Below, one piece after another: positions 1-9,006 of a stretch of DNA of 64,000 nucleotides; within the stretch, counting starts at the first letter, position 1; each line of letters begins with the position of its first letter. The stretch is from an uncultured Eubacteriales bacterium (lineage in GTDB: Bacteria; Bacillota; Clostridia; Christensenellales; Aristaeellaceae), in NCBI GenBank assembly GCA_900315675.1, contig OMZY01000008.1:62001-126000 (forward strand), in the 5' to 3' direction. The notes under the pieces are model-generated. The model worked only from the letters and a program-made list of their open reading frames with translations. It did no database searches and was not told the origin of the DNA. A program made the position numbers and the translations under genes.

Positions 1-38
1 TGGGACATAATTCACCCTTGCGGGCGGAATTTGTCCCA
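1..38. promoter_or_regulatory. Probable CggR operator upstream of cggR
   Basis: Two imperfect copies of a GGGAC-N-TGTCC type element lie at 1-17 (TGGGACATAATTCACCC) and 21-37 (CGGGCGGAATTTGTCCC), with a 20-bp period. The outer parts also form TGGGACA...TGTCCCA. The Bacillus subtilis CggR operator is two direct repeats of CGGGAC-N6-TGTC with the same 20-bp period. The site sits 24 bp before the cggR start, implying autoregulation. The promoter itself must lie left of the window. Confidence 0.6.
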
Positions 39-61
39 CCAGATCAGAAGGAGGCGAGCGG

Positions 62-1096
62 ATGGATTCAGGTTTTATCACCCTGATGCGGAAGCTTGCA
101 CCCGATCTGATTGACGAGATTACCCGCCGGGCCCTGATCCTGGAACGGATCGCGGCGCTGCAGCCGGTCGGCCGGCGCCAGCTGGCGGCTAAGCTGAACC
201 TGCCGGAGCGGGAAATCCGCAATACCGCGGCCATCCTGAAGGACCTGGGTTATGTGGACCTGGACGCTTCGGGCATGTCCCTTTCCGGCAAGGCGGAAGA
301 GGTGCTTGAAACCTCCCGTGCTTTCTCCAAGGCCATGAGCGGCCTGACGGAGACGGAAAAGCGGCTGTGTGAGCTCCTGCCGGTGGACCGGGTCTTCATC
401 GCTCCCGGGGACGCGGATGAGGATGAACAGGTTCTTTCCGACGTGGGCCGCATCTGCGCGGCGCGCCTGCGGAACATCCTGGTCAACGGTAACACCCTGG
501 CGGTGACCGGTGGACGGACCATCGCCGCGGTGGCGAAGAGCATCCAGAGCCCGACGCCCCTGAATGTCATGGTGGTGCCTGCCCGGGGCGGCCTCGGCCG
601 CACGGTGGAAACCCAGGCCAACACCCTGGCGGAAGAGATCGCCGGAAAGCTGGGCGGCCATTACAGGCTCATCCACCTGCCGGACATCATGGACGCGGCG
701 GCCATGCAGGAAATGCTGAAGCTGCCGGAGGTCCGGGAAGCCATGGAGCTGCTGGAGCGGGCGGACGTGATCCTGCACGGCATCGGCACAGCCTCCGGGA
801 TGATGAAGCAGCGCAGGCTGCCCCATGAAACCCAGAGTGAGCTGATCCGCCAGGGCGCCAAGGGCGAAAGCTTCGGCGCGTATTACGACCTGGACGGCAA
901 GTGCCTCATGGAAAGCACAAACGTGGGCGTGGACCTGGCGAAGCTGAAGCCCACCTGTAAGATGATCGCCGCGGCGGCAGGGGCCAGCAAGGCGGAAGCG
1001 ATTATTTCCATCCTGCGCCATACCCGGCATTATCTCCTGGTCACGGACCAGGGAGCCGCTGAAAAAATGCTCAGCATTCTTTCAACTCATCACTGA
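62..1096 (+). CDS. cggR: Central glycolytic gene regulator CggR (SorC family)
   Basis: A 344-residue DNA-binding repressor. Residues 1-75 form a winged-helix domain (ILERIAALQPVGRRQLAAKL, then REIRNTAAILKDLGY); the rest is the SorC sugar-phosphate-binding domain with the GNTLAVTGGRT segment and the ILHGIGTASGM region. Length matches Bacillus CggR. In that family the effector is fructose-1,6-bisphosphate, which releases repression of lower glycolysis genes; that is family knowledge. The start has an AGGAGG Shine-Dalgarno at 49-55. Downstream are pgk and tpiA in the same direction, the usual CggR targets, but the gap gene that normally follows cggR is not here. The operator-like repeats at 1-38 support the assignment. 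Confidence 0.9.
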   Translation: MDSGFITLMRKLAPDLIDEITRRALILERIAALQPVGRRQLAAKLNLPEREIRNTAAILKDLGYVDLDASGMSLSGKAEEVLETSRAFSKAMSGLTETEKRLCELLPVDRVFIAPGDADEDEQVLSDVGRICAARLRNILVNGNTLAVTGGRTIAAVAKSIQSPTPLNVMVVPARGGLGRTVETQANTLAEEIAGKLGGHYRLIHLPDIMDAAAMQEMLKLPEVREAMELLERADVILHGIGTASGMMKQRRLPHETQSELIRQGAKGESFGAYYDLDGKCLMESTNVGVDLAKLKPTCKMIAAAAGASKAEAIISILRHTRHYLLVTDQGAAEKMLSILSTHH

Positions 1097-1109
1097 TCAC
1101 TCTTCACTT

Positions 1110-1255
1110 GAAGGTAAGTGATTCCGAAGGAGATTTCTCCACTCCGCTTCGCTTCGGTCGAAATGACAACGTGAGCGTCGCGACGGATCCTGCAGGAGTG
1201 TCATTCCGAGCGTAGTCGAGGAATCCCTTACTACGTCCGAAGGACGTAATCAGTC
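1110..1255. repeat. Dispersed intergenic repeat (TCATTCCGAGC type)
   Basis: The gap between cggR and pgk carries two opposed pieces of a repeat found many times in this window: GAGATTTCTCCACTCC...GTCGAAATGACA and GTGTCATTCCGAGCG...GAGGAATCCCTTAC. It ends in a short hairpin ACGTCC-gaa-GGACGT. Related copies lie at 2553-2692, 14040-14500, 21070-21130, 22600-23370 and 48600-48790. No gene is visible here. Confidence 0.7.
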
Positions 1256-1326
1256 TTCATTGATTGTTAGGCCATCTGGCTTTACAATATAAGTTCGTAT
1301 CCAATAAGAAAAGGAGAGATAAAATC

Positions 1327-2529
1327 ATGGCTAAGAAAACGGTTGATGACATTCAGGTCAAAGGCAAGCGGGTCCTGGTCCGCTGCGACTTCAACGTCCC
1401 CATGAAGGACGGCAAGATCACGAACGACAAGCGCATTGTTGCGGCTCTGCCCACGATCAAAAAGCTGATCGCAGACGGCGGCAAGGTAATCCTGTGCTCC
1501 CACCTGGGCAAGCCGAAGAACGGTCCGGAAGAAAAGTTCTCCCTGGCTCCTGTGGCTGTCCGCCTGAGCGAGCTGCTGGGTCAGAACGTTGTTTTCGCCA
1601 ATGACGATAACGTGGTGGGCGAGAACGCCAAGGCTGCTGTTGCCGCTATGAAGGACGGCGACGTGGTCCTGCTGCAGAACACCCGCTTCCGTGCGGAAGA
1701 AACCAAGAACGGCGAAGCCTTCAGCAAGGATCTGGCGACCCTGGCTGACGCTTACGTGGATGACGCTTTCGGCTCCTGCCACCGCGCTCACTGCTCCACC
1801 GCGGGCGTGACCGCTTACACCAGCCCCAACGTGGCCGGCTACCTGATCGGCAAGGAACTGTCCATCATGGGCAAGGCCCTGGAGAACGCTGACCGTCCCT
1901 TCGTGGCTGTCCTGGGCGGCGCCAAGATCGAAGACAAGCTGAACGTGATCAACAACCTCCTGGAAAAGGTTGACACCCTGATCATCGGCGGCGGTATGGC
2001 TTTCACCTTCCTGAAGGCGAAGGGCTACGAAGTCGGTAAGTCCCTGCTGGACGAGAGCAAGATCGACTACTGCAAGGACATGATGGCCAAGGCTGCCGAA
2101 AAGGGCGTGAAGCTGCTTCTGCCCATCGACACCGTGTGCGCCGCCGGCTTCCCGGATCCCATCGACGGACCTGTGGATGTGACTGTGGTTGACTCCGACA
2201 AGATCCCCGCTGACGTGGAAGGCCTGGACATCGGACCCAAGACCCGCGAGCTGTTCGCGGACGCCGTGAAGACCGCCAAGACCGTGGTCTGGAACGGACC
2301 TATGGGCGTGTTCGAGAATCCCACCCTGGCTCAGGGCACCCTGGCTGTGGCTCAGGCCATGGCTGATTCCGACGCTGTGACCATTATCGGCGGCGGCGAC
2401 AGCGCTGCGGCTGTTGAACAGATGGGCCTGGGCTCCAAGATGACCCACATCTCCACCGGCGGCGGTGCTTCCCTGGAGTTCCTGGAAGGCAAGACCCTGC
2501 CCGGCGTCGCCTGCCTGGACGAAAAGTAA
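1327..2529 (+). CDS. pgk: Phosphoglycerate kinase
   Basis: A 400-residue cytosolic glycolytic enzyme that transfers phosphate from 1,3-bisphosphoglycerate to ADP. Family signatures are present: [11 protein letters not shown] at 15-25, SHLGKP in the substrate-binding N-domain, and GGGDSAAA plus [13 protein letters not shown] in the nucleotide-binding C-domain. Length is normal. The open frame extends upstream to 1264, but the ATG at 1327 follows an AAGGAGAGAT ribosome site and gives the expected N-terminus MAKKTVDDI. Codon use is strongly biased, as for a highly expressed gene. It is co-oriented with cggR and tpiA; a repeat-filled gap separates each pair. Confidence 0.97.
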   Translation: MAKKTVDDIQVKGKRVLVRCDFNVPMKDGKITNDKRIVAALPTIKKLIADGGKVILCSHLGKPKNGPEEKFSLAPVAVRLSELLGQNVVFANDDNVVGENAKAAVAAMKDGDVVLLQNTRFRAEETKNGEAFSKDLATLADAYVDDAFGSCHRAHCSTAGVTAYTSPNVAGYLIGKELSIMGKALENADRPFVAVLGGAKIEDKLNVINNLLEKVDTLIIGGGMAFTFLKAKGYEVGKSLLDESKIDYCKDMMAKAAEKGVKLLLPIDTVCAAGFPDPIDGPVDVTVVDSDKIPADVEGLDIGPKTRELFADAVKTAKTVVWNGPMGVFENPTLAQGTLAVAQAMADSDAVTIIGGGDSAAAVEQMGLGSKMTHISTGGGASLEFLEGKTLPGVACLDEK

Positions 2530-2552
2530 GAGTTTAACGTCGCCTGCGGGCG

Positions 2553-2692
2553 GGGAGATTCTTCGACGCGGCCTTCGGCCTTGCTCAGAATGACAATGTG
2601 AGGCGTTATGGATAAATCCAAGCGTATAAGTGTCATCCTGAGCGGAACGTAGTGGAGTCGAAGGATCTCCTCCCGCGGACACGTTTCTACCC
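2553..2692. repeat. Dispersed intergenic repeat between pgk and tpiA
   Basis: Two opposed copies of the same family as at 1110-1255: GGGGAGATTCTTCGAC...CTCAGAATGACA and GTGTCATCCTGAGCG...GTCGAAGGATCTCC. Together they could fold into a long imperfect hairpin in the pgk-tpiA transcript. No gene is visible. Confidence 0.7.
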
Positions 2693-2721
2693 GTAAAGAT
2701 AAAACAAAGGAGCAGATAACA

Positions 2722-3474
2722 ATGCGTAAACCGATTATTGCCGGTAACTGGAAAATGAACAAGACGCCCGAAGAGGCGAAGGCTCTGGTGACCGAGCTGA
2801 AGCCCCTGGTCAAGGACGCCAACTGCGACGTCGTCGTGTGCGTTCCCGCCGTGAACTTCGCGGCCGTGAAGGAAGCTGCCAAGGGCAGCAAGATCAAGCT
2901 GGGTGCCGAGAATGTGCACTGGGCGAAGAGCGGTGCTTTCACCGGCGAACTGAGCGCGGACATGCTCAAGGCCTGCGGCGTGGAATACGTCATCATCGGC
3001 CACTCTGAGCGCCGCCAGTACTTCGGCGAAACCGACAAGACCGTGAACCAGCGCGTGCTGGCCGCTGTCGAAGCCGGCCTGAAGGTCATTATGTGCGTGG
3101 GCGAGAACAAGGAAGAGCGCGAAGCCGGCTACACCGACGCGCTGGTTGAATACCAGACCCTGATCGGCCTGAACGGCCTGACCAAGGAACAGGTTGCCAA
3201 GATCATCATCGCATACGAGCCCGTGTGGGCCATCGGCACCGGCCTGACCGCCACCGATGAGCAGGCGAACGAGACCATCGGCGTCATCCGTGCCGCCGTG
3301 GCCCGCAAGTATGGCAAGGGCACCGCGAACAAGGTCCGCATCCAGTACGGCGGATCCATGAACCCCAAGAACGTTAAGGGTCTCATGGCTCAGCCCGAAA
3401 TCGACGGCGGCCTGATCGGCGGCGCCAGCCTGAAGGCTCCTGACTTCAGCCAGGTTGTCAACTACGACAAGTAA
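2722..3474 (+). CDS. tpiA: Triosephosphate isomerase
   Basis: A 250-residue TIM-barrel enzyme interconverting dihydroxyacetone phosphate and glyceraldehyde 3-phosphate. Catalytic features are intact: NWKMN at 9-13 with the active-site lysine, His94 in IIGHSERR, Glu166 in [11 protein letters not shown], and the phosphate-binding YGGSMNPKN and GLIGGASL segments. Full length for the family. Start supported by AAAGGAG eleven bases upstream. The gene ends a cggR-pgk-tpiA group and is followed by a strong intrinsic terminator. Codon use is as biased as in pgk. Confidence 0.97.
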   Translation: MRKPIIAGNWKMNKTPEEAKALVTELKPLVKDANCDVVVCVPAVNFAAVKEAAKGSKIKLGAENVHWAKSGAFTGELSADMLKACGVEYVIIGHSERRQYFGETDKTVNQRVLAAVEAGLKVIMCVGENKEEREAGYTDALVEYQTLIGLNGLTKEQVAKIIIAYEPVWAIGTGLTATDEQANETIGVIRAAVARKYGKGTANKVRIQYGGSMNPKNVKGLMAQPEIDGGLIGGASLKAPDFSQVVNYDK

Positions 3475-3485
3475 GAGATAAAATG

Positions 3486-3519
3486 AAACTACCGGGAATG
3501 AAAATTCCCGGTAGTTTTT
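3486..3519 (+). terminator. Intrinsic terminator after tpiA
   Basis: A 13-bp perfect stem (AAACTACCGGGAA / TTCCCGGTAGTTT, 3486-3498 and 3505-3517) with a 6-base loop, followed by TTTTTG. It starts 11 bases after the tpiA stop codon. Confidence 0.9.
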
Positions 3520-3727
3520 GTTTGCGCTGGGTGAACGATAACGGAGGGAGTACCGGAGGGACGGTATCGCCAACAAAAAAGGAACATCTTTTTCAGACGT
3601 TCCCAATAATTCTGAATTGTTGAGCATCTGTCCAAATCTATGATTTGGGTAACAGATGCCATGTTACAGCCGTCAAAGTTCTAAAAGAACTTTGGTAACG
3701 GCGATCACAGAATTCTGAATTATGAAT

Positions 3728-4144
3728 TTACTCAATGACCTTATACATCTTCAGGATGTTCTGCTTGTCCGTGTATTCGTATTCCATCTTATCCATGGTT
3801 TTCTTGACCATGAAGATGCCCAGCCCGCCGATGGACCGCTCCTCCGCGGAGAGGGAAACGTCCGGGTCTTCCTTGGCCAGTGGGTTATAGGGAATGCCGC
3901 TGTCGATGAAGGTGATCACCACGGCCCGGGGTTTTTCCTGCAGGTCCATGCGGATGGTGACGGAGCCGGTGTCCGGGGCGTAGGCATAGCTGGCGACGTT
4001 GACAAAAATCTCCTCCACGGCCACGTCGATCTGCATCATGATCTTCATGGGGCAGCGCATGGACGTCAGATTCTCGTCCACGAAATCCAGCACCTGCTGG
4101 AGATTCGCCACTTTGGCTTCAAGGGTCAGCTCTTTCACGCTCAT
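3728..4144 (-). CDS. RsbW/SpoIIAB-like anti-sigma factor serine kinase
   Basis: A 138-residue GHKL-fold ATPase domain standing alone. The N box AVEEIFVNVASYAY (Glu and Asn for Mg-ATP), the G1 box FIDSGIPYNPL and the G2 segment SIGGLGIFMVKKTMD are all intact, so kinase activity is plausible. Such proteins phosphorylate STAS antagonists and sequester a sigma factor or other partner. No sigma or STAS gene is adjacent; the nearest STAS protein is at 49259. The C-terminal half closely resembles the C-terminus of the fusion at 52221-54296 (both have DPDV..SAEER.IGGLGI), so they may serve one network. A promoter lies upstream at 4217-4245. Confidence 0.85.
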   Translation of the reverse strand: MSVKELTLEAKVANLQQVLDFVDENLTSMRCPMKIMMQIDVAVEEIFVNVASYAYAPDTGSVTIRMDLQEKPRAVVITFIDSGIPYNPLAKEDPDVSLSAEERSIGGLGIFMVKKTMDKMEYEYTDKQNILKMYKVIE

Positions 4145-4216
4145 TCTCCGTTCAGTCTGCGGAATATGCAGTGATAGGATTCCAAACGGTCAAATCATCT
4201 TTTTTTCATTAAAAAT

Positions 4217-4245
4217 ATTATATAGGATATCACTGTATGATTCAA
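4217..4245 (-). promoter_or_regulatory. Sigma-A-type promoter for the RsbW-like gene
   Basis: Read on the minus strand: TTGAAT (4245-4240), a 17-bp spacer, TATAAT (4222-4217). It lies about 73 bp before the start codon at 4144. Confidence 0.75.
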
Positions 4246-4309
4246 GCAGAAAATAGGTTAAAAAGAGGACAGGGGAGGCAGGCTCCCCTGTCTGTTGGGT
4301 TTGTCATGT

Positions 4310-7300
4310 TTATGGGAGGCAGGCCCGCAGGACAGCGAGATCTGCTGCAGTGAACACGAAGGAGAACCGTTCGCTTCCCACGATCAAGGTGAAATCACCT
4401 TTTTCGTCGATCGGCATTTCCAAACCGTCCGGTCCGATGAGGTACATAGTGCCATCACTGTAAAGAGTGATCCTGCCTGTATAAGTGTTGCGGCCCTTCA
4501 GGAGGTGGACTGTGAAAGTGCCGCCGCGGAAGCAGTTCAGCTGTACGCTTCCGGTGATGTCGGTAACCGAGAGGAGAGGACGTACTACATGAACGGCAAT
4601 CTCAGCGGGCTTGTTGATGCCCTCATCAATCGGCTGGGGTTCCGGCTGCGGTTCAGGCTTCGGTTCCGGCTGGGGTTCCGGCTGCGGTTCGGGCTTGGGT
4701 TCGGGTTCAGGCTTGGGTTCGGGTTTGGGTTCCGGCTTGGGTTCAGGTTCGGGTTCCGGTGCGGGCTTGGGTTCGGGATCGGGCTGGGGCAGAGGTTCCG
4801 GCTGGGGTTGCGGTTCCGGCTCAACATAATCCTTCAGGATTACGGAGAAGAGCACGCCGCCGCCGCGCGGAACGATCATGAAATAGTTGCCGTTGCTGTC
4901 CTGAATCAGCTTGTTATGGGCCTGGTCGCCGTAAACCTCGTCGATCATCAGGCCAGCGGGCACGTCAATCTTCAGCACAATGATGTCGCCTTCATTGGCA
5001 ACGTCGCGGCCTTTGTAATCCCTGGTGCCGTCTGTGTGGATGATGCCCTCCTGGCTGGGGTCAACCCGGATAATGTACTGGATGTTTTTTTCAGCTTCCC
5101 GGTCGGCAACAAGCTTCTTGCTGTCCGTGGTTTCGTCATATTCCTCACGCTTGACGTAGTCGCCGTCCTTGTCTGCCGTCATTTCCCATACGGTCAGTGT
5201 CAGGTTATTGCCGAGGGTCGTGTCGTCCTTGAGCACAACGCTGGTGCCGCCGGTGGCGACCAGGGAGCCGTCGATGATCAGGTCGGTCCGTTCTTCTCCG
5301 GCCGCGGACAGTTCAACGCCGTTGCCGTCGCTGATCACGTCGTGCCCGATGACAATCTGGGTCGTGCCTTCGTTTGCCACGGTGACGCAGTCGTATACAT
5401 TGCCTTCTTCGTCGTAATACAGCGCGGTGCCGTCTTCCTGTTCCGCTTCATACACTTGAACGACTTTGCCGTCGATGATCTGGTCGCCCAGGGAGATGCC
5501 GTTCAGATCCTCGGGGTTGACTTTTTCCGCGTCGCTGGCGGCAAATTCTTCATGGGCATGCCGGTTGAGGACGATGCCGGTGTCGTTGACGCCGCCTTCG
5601 ACCACCAGGTCAGTCGCGACGTTGATGTTGATGTCGCCTTCCAGGGCGTCCACGCGGATACCGGTGGCGGTATGGTCACCTTCTTCATTGGTGTCCAGGG
5701 AGGTCACCTTCACGTTGTCGCCGATGTTGATATTGGTTTCATTGAACTTGTTATCGCTCCGGACGCTGATGCCCGTAAGCTCCTTGGATTCGCCTTTGAC
5801 AATCAGGTCTTCGCCCACATTCACGTTTGTCACGTCTGTGTTTTCGTAGTCAATGCGCTCACGTGCATAGGTTATCTGGGTTTCCGGTTTGTATTCCTCA
5901 CCGGTTATTTCATACTTTTTGTATGTATTTCCCGGATAGACGACCGTGAGAGTATTTCCGTCATTAATGCCCCATCTGGCCATGGTGGGATTGTCCGGGT
6001 CGTTATCCTTGTGGAGGGGGATAGGAGTATCTGTATACACGTCTGTTGTGTATTCGTAGAGAATGTCGTCGTTGTATTGCTCGGTGTTTTCGTTGAGCGT
6101 GCTCTTATGATCGAGCGTGAACTTCACCTCATCCCCTGTGGTGGTGGGGTTCAGAATGGATTTGTACTCGTTGCGCCCTGCCGGCAGATCATCCACGTTG
6201 TCAAACGTGCCGGCTTCAACCCATTCAAGGTCGCCGACATTGTTCACGGCAATGCCGGTTCCGCCGTTGGAGGTAATGCTTCCCTGGACACCAACGTTGA
6301 CTTCGGAATTGTTGTTCCTGATCTTCAGGGCGTCTTCCTTGGCTGTAATGTCTTCTTCGATCGTGACGTTGTATTTGCCGTCATGCTGGGAACCAATGCT
6401 GACTTCGCCTTCGACATTCGCGGCCTGCACATTGATGTTGGCGCCGTCCAGGTGATCTTCGTTTCTGTTTTCGTTCAGATAAACATGGCCGTAAATGGTT
6501 CCGTCCACGTCATAATTAGCGGTTCCGCCATCCTTGACCGTGGCGTTGATGCCGCCTTGTGAGGCATTGGGGTCGCCGACATTGCCGGTAATGTTTGCGT
6601 TGGCTTCGCCGCCTGCGAAGTAGGATTCTACCTGTATTTTGACGTCGCCGTTAATGTTCGCTTCACGCGTACCGTCTTCACCGCGGAACCGGATCTCAGA
6701 CACATTGCCTTCTTTCAGGTTGAGCTGGGCCAGGCTGCCGTCGTCGTTGGAGGACAGCGTGGCGCGTCTGCCGAGACCCTGCCCCTCGTTGTCAATATTG
6801 ATGACCGACGTACCGCCGTCCGCTGCGCTGATTTTCACATCGCCGTTGGCTGTGCTGAGCAGTGTAACGGCGGTGTTGCTGCCTTCACCCGTGGAGGAGG
6901 CGTTCACAAGTGTATGATCGAGGTATAGGCCTTCTGTGTCCTCGCCGGCAATTACCTGTCCATTGGCTGTCACCGTGGTCTGGCCGCCGGAACTGGATTC
7001 TGCCTTGATGGCTGTGGGATCGCCGGGCCCATTGGAACCGGCCGTTTCAGCGATAACCATGCCTCTCACGTTGATGTCGGCCGTGCCTTCATTTTCAGCG
7101 AAAACATGAAGGGCGGTGGGCTCGGATTGCGTTACCTGCTCTCCGGCGTAGTTGACGTGAATGTAGATGTTTGTTAAACCTACATTGTTTCTGTGTCCGT
7201 TCGCAGCGCCGAGCGTAACGGCAGTTTGCTCCGGGCCCTTTTCTTTACCGTCGTTTTCAATATAGACCCAGTTGACTAACTGGCCGGAGATGTTCCCTGT

Positions 7301-7543
7301 ATCGGCCACATAATTAAGTGGATTTGTATGATTGATCGGGTTATAATCCCTTTCAGGGGCTTCACCGCTGAGGGATTCTTCTTCCTGCCCGGCAGTTTCA
7401 TTGCTTTCCGGGGCTGCACCGCTGAGGACTTCTTCCTGTTCAGCGGTTTCGGCTTCTTCAGCGAAAACGGGAATACCGATGCTGCCCGTCAGGAGTGACA
7501 GAGCAAGAACCGATGCCAGAAAAATCCGATAGAACTTTTTCAT
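4310..7543 (-). CDS. Large secreted repetitive protein with Pro/Glu/Gln/Lys-rich stalk
   Basis: A 1077-residue exported protein of unknown function. The start [16 protein letters not shown] follows a GGAGG site and opens a clear signal peptide ending near VFAEEA. Residues about 60-750 are made of short turns such as [18 protein letters not shown], rich in Gly, Asn, Asp and beta-branched residues, as in beta-helix or pertactin-like surface proteins. A stalk of about 65 residues of PEP, PQP and PKP repeats follows, then a C-terminal domain of about 100 residues ([31 protein letters not shown]). I see no LPXTG signal or terminal membrane helix, so anchoring is unexplained. An adhesin-like role is inference only. 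The gene has its own transcription unit. Confidence 0.7.
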   Translation of the reverse strand: MKKFYRIFLASVLALSLLTGSIGIPVFAEEAETAEQEEVLSGAAPESNETAGQEEESLSGEAPERDYNPINHTNPLNYVADTGNISGQLVNWVYIENDGKEKGPEQTAVTLGAANGHRNNVGLTNIYIHVNYAGEQVTQSEPTALHVFAENEGTADINVRGMVIAETAGSNGPGDPTAIKAESSSGGQTTVTANGQVIAGEDTEGLYLDHTLVNASSTGEGSNTAVTLLSTANGDVKISAADGGTSVINIDNEGQGLGRRATLSSNDDGSLAQLNLKEGNVSEIRFRGEDGTREANINGDVKIQVESYFAGGEANANITGNVGDPNASQGGINATVKDGGTANYDVDGTIYGHVYLNENRNEDHLDGANINVQAANVEGEVSIGSQHDGKYNVTIEEDITAKEDALKIRNNNSEVNVGVQGSITSNGGTGIAVNNVGDLEWVEAGTFDNVDDLPAGRNEYKSILNPTTTGDEVKFTLDHKSTLNENTEQYNDDILYEYTTDVYTDTPIPLHKDNDPDNPTMARWGINDGNTLTVVYPGNTYKKYEITGEEYKPETQITYARERIDYENTDVTNVNVGEDLIVKGESKELTGISVRSDNKFNETNINIGDNVKVTSLDTNEEGDHTATGIRVDALEGDININVATDLVVEGGVNDTGIVLNRHAHEEFAASDAEKVNPEDLNGISLGDQIIDGKVVQVYEAEQEDGTALYYDEEGNVYDCVTVANEGTTQIVIGHDVISDGNGVELSAAGEERTDLIIDGSLVATGGTSVVLKDDTTLGNNLTLTVWEMTADKDGDYVKREEYDETTDSKKLVADREAEKNIQYIIRVDPSQEGIIHTDGTRDYKGRDVANEGDIIVLKIDVPAGLMIDEVYGDQAHNKLIQDSNGNYFMIVPRGGGVLFSVILKDYVEPEPQPQPEPLPQPDPEPKPAPEPEPEPKPEPKPEPKPEPEPKPEPQPEPQPEPKPEPQPEPQPIDEGINKPAEIAVHVVRPLLSVTDITGSVQLNCFRGGTFTVHLLKGRNTYTGRITLYSDGTMYLIGPDGLEMPIDEKGDFTLIVGSERFSFVFTAADLAVLRACLP

Positions 7544-7811
7544 ACAATACCTCCAGGCGTGATATGGTGTTGAAACAATTGTCATTGCTTTCTCCATTCC
7601 TTTATACGCACCAATCTGAATGGATGGCAGCAGGCAATTGCAAAAACCGAAAAAAAGAAGCAAAAGCTTTGCAAACGGTATCATTTTTGTCTCAGAAAGC
7701 TTTTGCCTATATAAAAATACCATGAAATAAGGGTTTCTGGCAAGAAAAAAAATAAAAATCAACAAAATAAAATTACATCATGCAATCAACAGACCTTTTT
7801 GCCGGGTGACA

Positions 7812-7912
7812 AAGTTGACAGAGGGACGGGGTTTTTGTCAACTTTTTTGAACATCTCGATCCAATCTTATAGCCTGAAAAAGTTGACAAAAACCCCGTCC
7901 CTCTGTCAACTT
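7812..7912. repeat. REP palindrome pair upstream of the RAYT gene
   Basis: Two 36-bp units in perfect inverted orientation, 7812-7847 and 7877-7912, each carrying AGTTGACAGAGGGACGGGG and GTCAACTT. Together they form a BIME-like structure with a 29-bp centre. The same core GAGGGACGGGG recurs directly after the transposase gene and beside the NHLP operon. The rest of 7544-8013 is AT-rich with nothing else recognised. Confidence 0.85.
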
Positions 7913-8013
7913 CAAGCGATGACGATGCTTCATTTCTCTGTCAACTAATGTAACTGCAAAAAAACCAATATAAGAAAAATAAGGACAAATTGCATATTTT
8001 TGTTTTGTTCGCC

Positions 8014-8042
8014 TTGAGTTCGTCGGAACAACCGTCTATACT
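8014..8042 (+). promoter_or_regulatory. Promoter of the RAYT gene
   Basis: TTGAGT (8014-8019), 17-bp spacer, TATACT (8037-8042), 21 bp before the start codon, leaving a very short leader with AAAGGGG as ribosome site. Confidence 0.65.
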
Positions 8043-8063
8043 GATATCAAAGGGGTGAGAATC

Positions 8064-8810
8064 ATGCCCAGAACAGCGAGAATAAAAAGCGTCAGCGGGT
8101 ATTACCACATTGTGGCAAGAGGAATTGCCAGACAGGTACTTTTCGAAGAAGATGCAGATTATCTTTTCTTCCTCAAAATCTTAAAGAAATGCAAAGAAGA
8201 AGAACAGTTCAAACTGCTCGCTTTCTGCCTGATGGAAAATCATTTTCATCTGCTGGTTAAAATCGACAGCGGGATGGATCGGGTTATGAGGCGAATCTTA
8301 ACTACATATGCAAAGTATTACAATACGAAATATGAGCGTATCGGCTATCTGTTTCAGGACAGGTATAAGAGCAAAGCGATTGATAGCAGGTCCTATCTGC
8401 TCAGCGCAATGCGCTATATCCATAATAATCCGGTGAAAGCAGGTCTGTGTTCTGTGGATCAGTACCGCTGGAGCAGCTGGCAGTATTATGACGGAGCAAA
8501 AGGTATGGTGGACGCAGAAATTATACTGGATATGCTGGGCGGTAAGCGCGGGTTTATGGAATACAGCATGTATGCGGAACATGACCCTGACGATGGATAT
8601 TTTGAGTTCAAGGAGTCCAACCGTCTGAATGATTCCCAGGCACAGGAAAAGATCAGGAATTTGCTTCATCTGGAAAGCGGTACAAAGCTTCAGGAACTGG
8701 ACCGGGTGAAAAGGGATGAGGCCTTGCGGATCCTGAAAGACGGGGGATTGTCCATCCGGCAGATTGAACGGCTGACCGGCATCACCCGTGGCGTCGTGAT
8801 GAAGGCATAG
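8064..8810 (+). CDS. REP-associated tyrosine transposase (RAYT, Y1_Tnp family)
   Basis: A 248-residue HUH-type single-strand endonuclease related to IS200/IS605 transposases. The metal-binding HFH motif is at 60-62 (MENHFHLLVK) and the nucleophile is probably Tyr118 in MRYIHNNPVKAGL. The C-terminus (LSIRQIERLTGITRG) is the helix-turn-helix typical of RAYTs. The start at 8064 has AAAGGGG eight bases upstream; a GTG at 8055 in frame is less likely. RAYTs are domesticated, single-copy enzymes thought to mobilise REP palindromes. Here the REP units flank the gene on both sides and the downstream unit begins on the TAG stop codon, so the C-terminal end may have been shaped by REP insertion. Confidence 0.9.
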   Translation: MPRTARIKSVSGYYHIVARGIARQVLFEEDADYLFFLKILKKCKEEEQFKLLAFCLMENHFHLLVKIDSGMDRVMRRILTTYAKYYNTKYERIGYLFQDRYKSKAIDSRSYLLSAMRYIHNNPVKAGLCSVDQYRWSSWQYYDGAKGMVDAEIILDMLGGKRGFMEYSMYAEHDPDDGYFEFKESNRLNDSQAQEKIRNLLHLESGTKLQELDRVKRDEALRILKDGGLSIRQIERLTGITRGVVMKA

Positions 8811-9006
8811 TTGACAGAGGGACGGGGTATTTGTCAACTTTTCCATGCTGCAAGATCAAATCAGAGCCTCCGAAAAAGTTGACAAATACCCCGTCCCTCT
8901 GTCAACTCCTGTCAACTCGACCAACTGAAAAGGAAGCTGTTGAAGATCGACAGCTTCCTTTTTTTGATTCACCAAAAGTTGACAAATACCCCGTCCCTCT
9001 GTCAAC
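8810..9006. repeat. Three REP palindromes downstream of the RAYT gene
   Basis: Units at 8810-8842 (plus orientation), 8873-8906 and 8974-9006 (both inverted) share GTTGACAGAGGGACGGGG-TATTT-GTCAAC. The first overlaps the transposase stop codon; the last abuts the stop codon of the NHLP gene at 9007. Compared with the upstream pair the linker is TATTT rather than TTTTT. Confidence 0.85.
8929..8966 (+). terminator. Intrinsic terminator between REP units
   Basis: Stem AAGGAAGCTGT / ACAGCTTCCTT with a 9-base loop and a run of seven T on the plus strand. The minus strand has a weaker TTTTC tail, so it may also act on the NHLP operon. Confidence 0.75.

Noticed and set aside
1282-3627. Long open frame antisense to pgk and tpiA
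   Set aside because: It mirrors two certain, highly biased genes; its protein is a His/Leu/Val-rich shadow with no domain and no ribosome site.
4295-6562. Open frame with [10 protein letters not shown] repeats
   Set aside because: It is the complement of the PEP/PQP codon repeats and adjacent part of the secreted protein.
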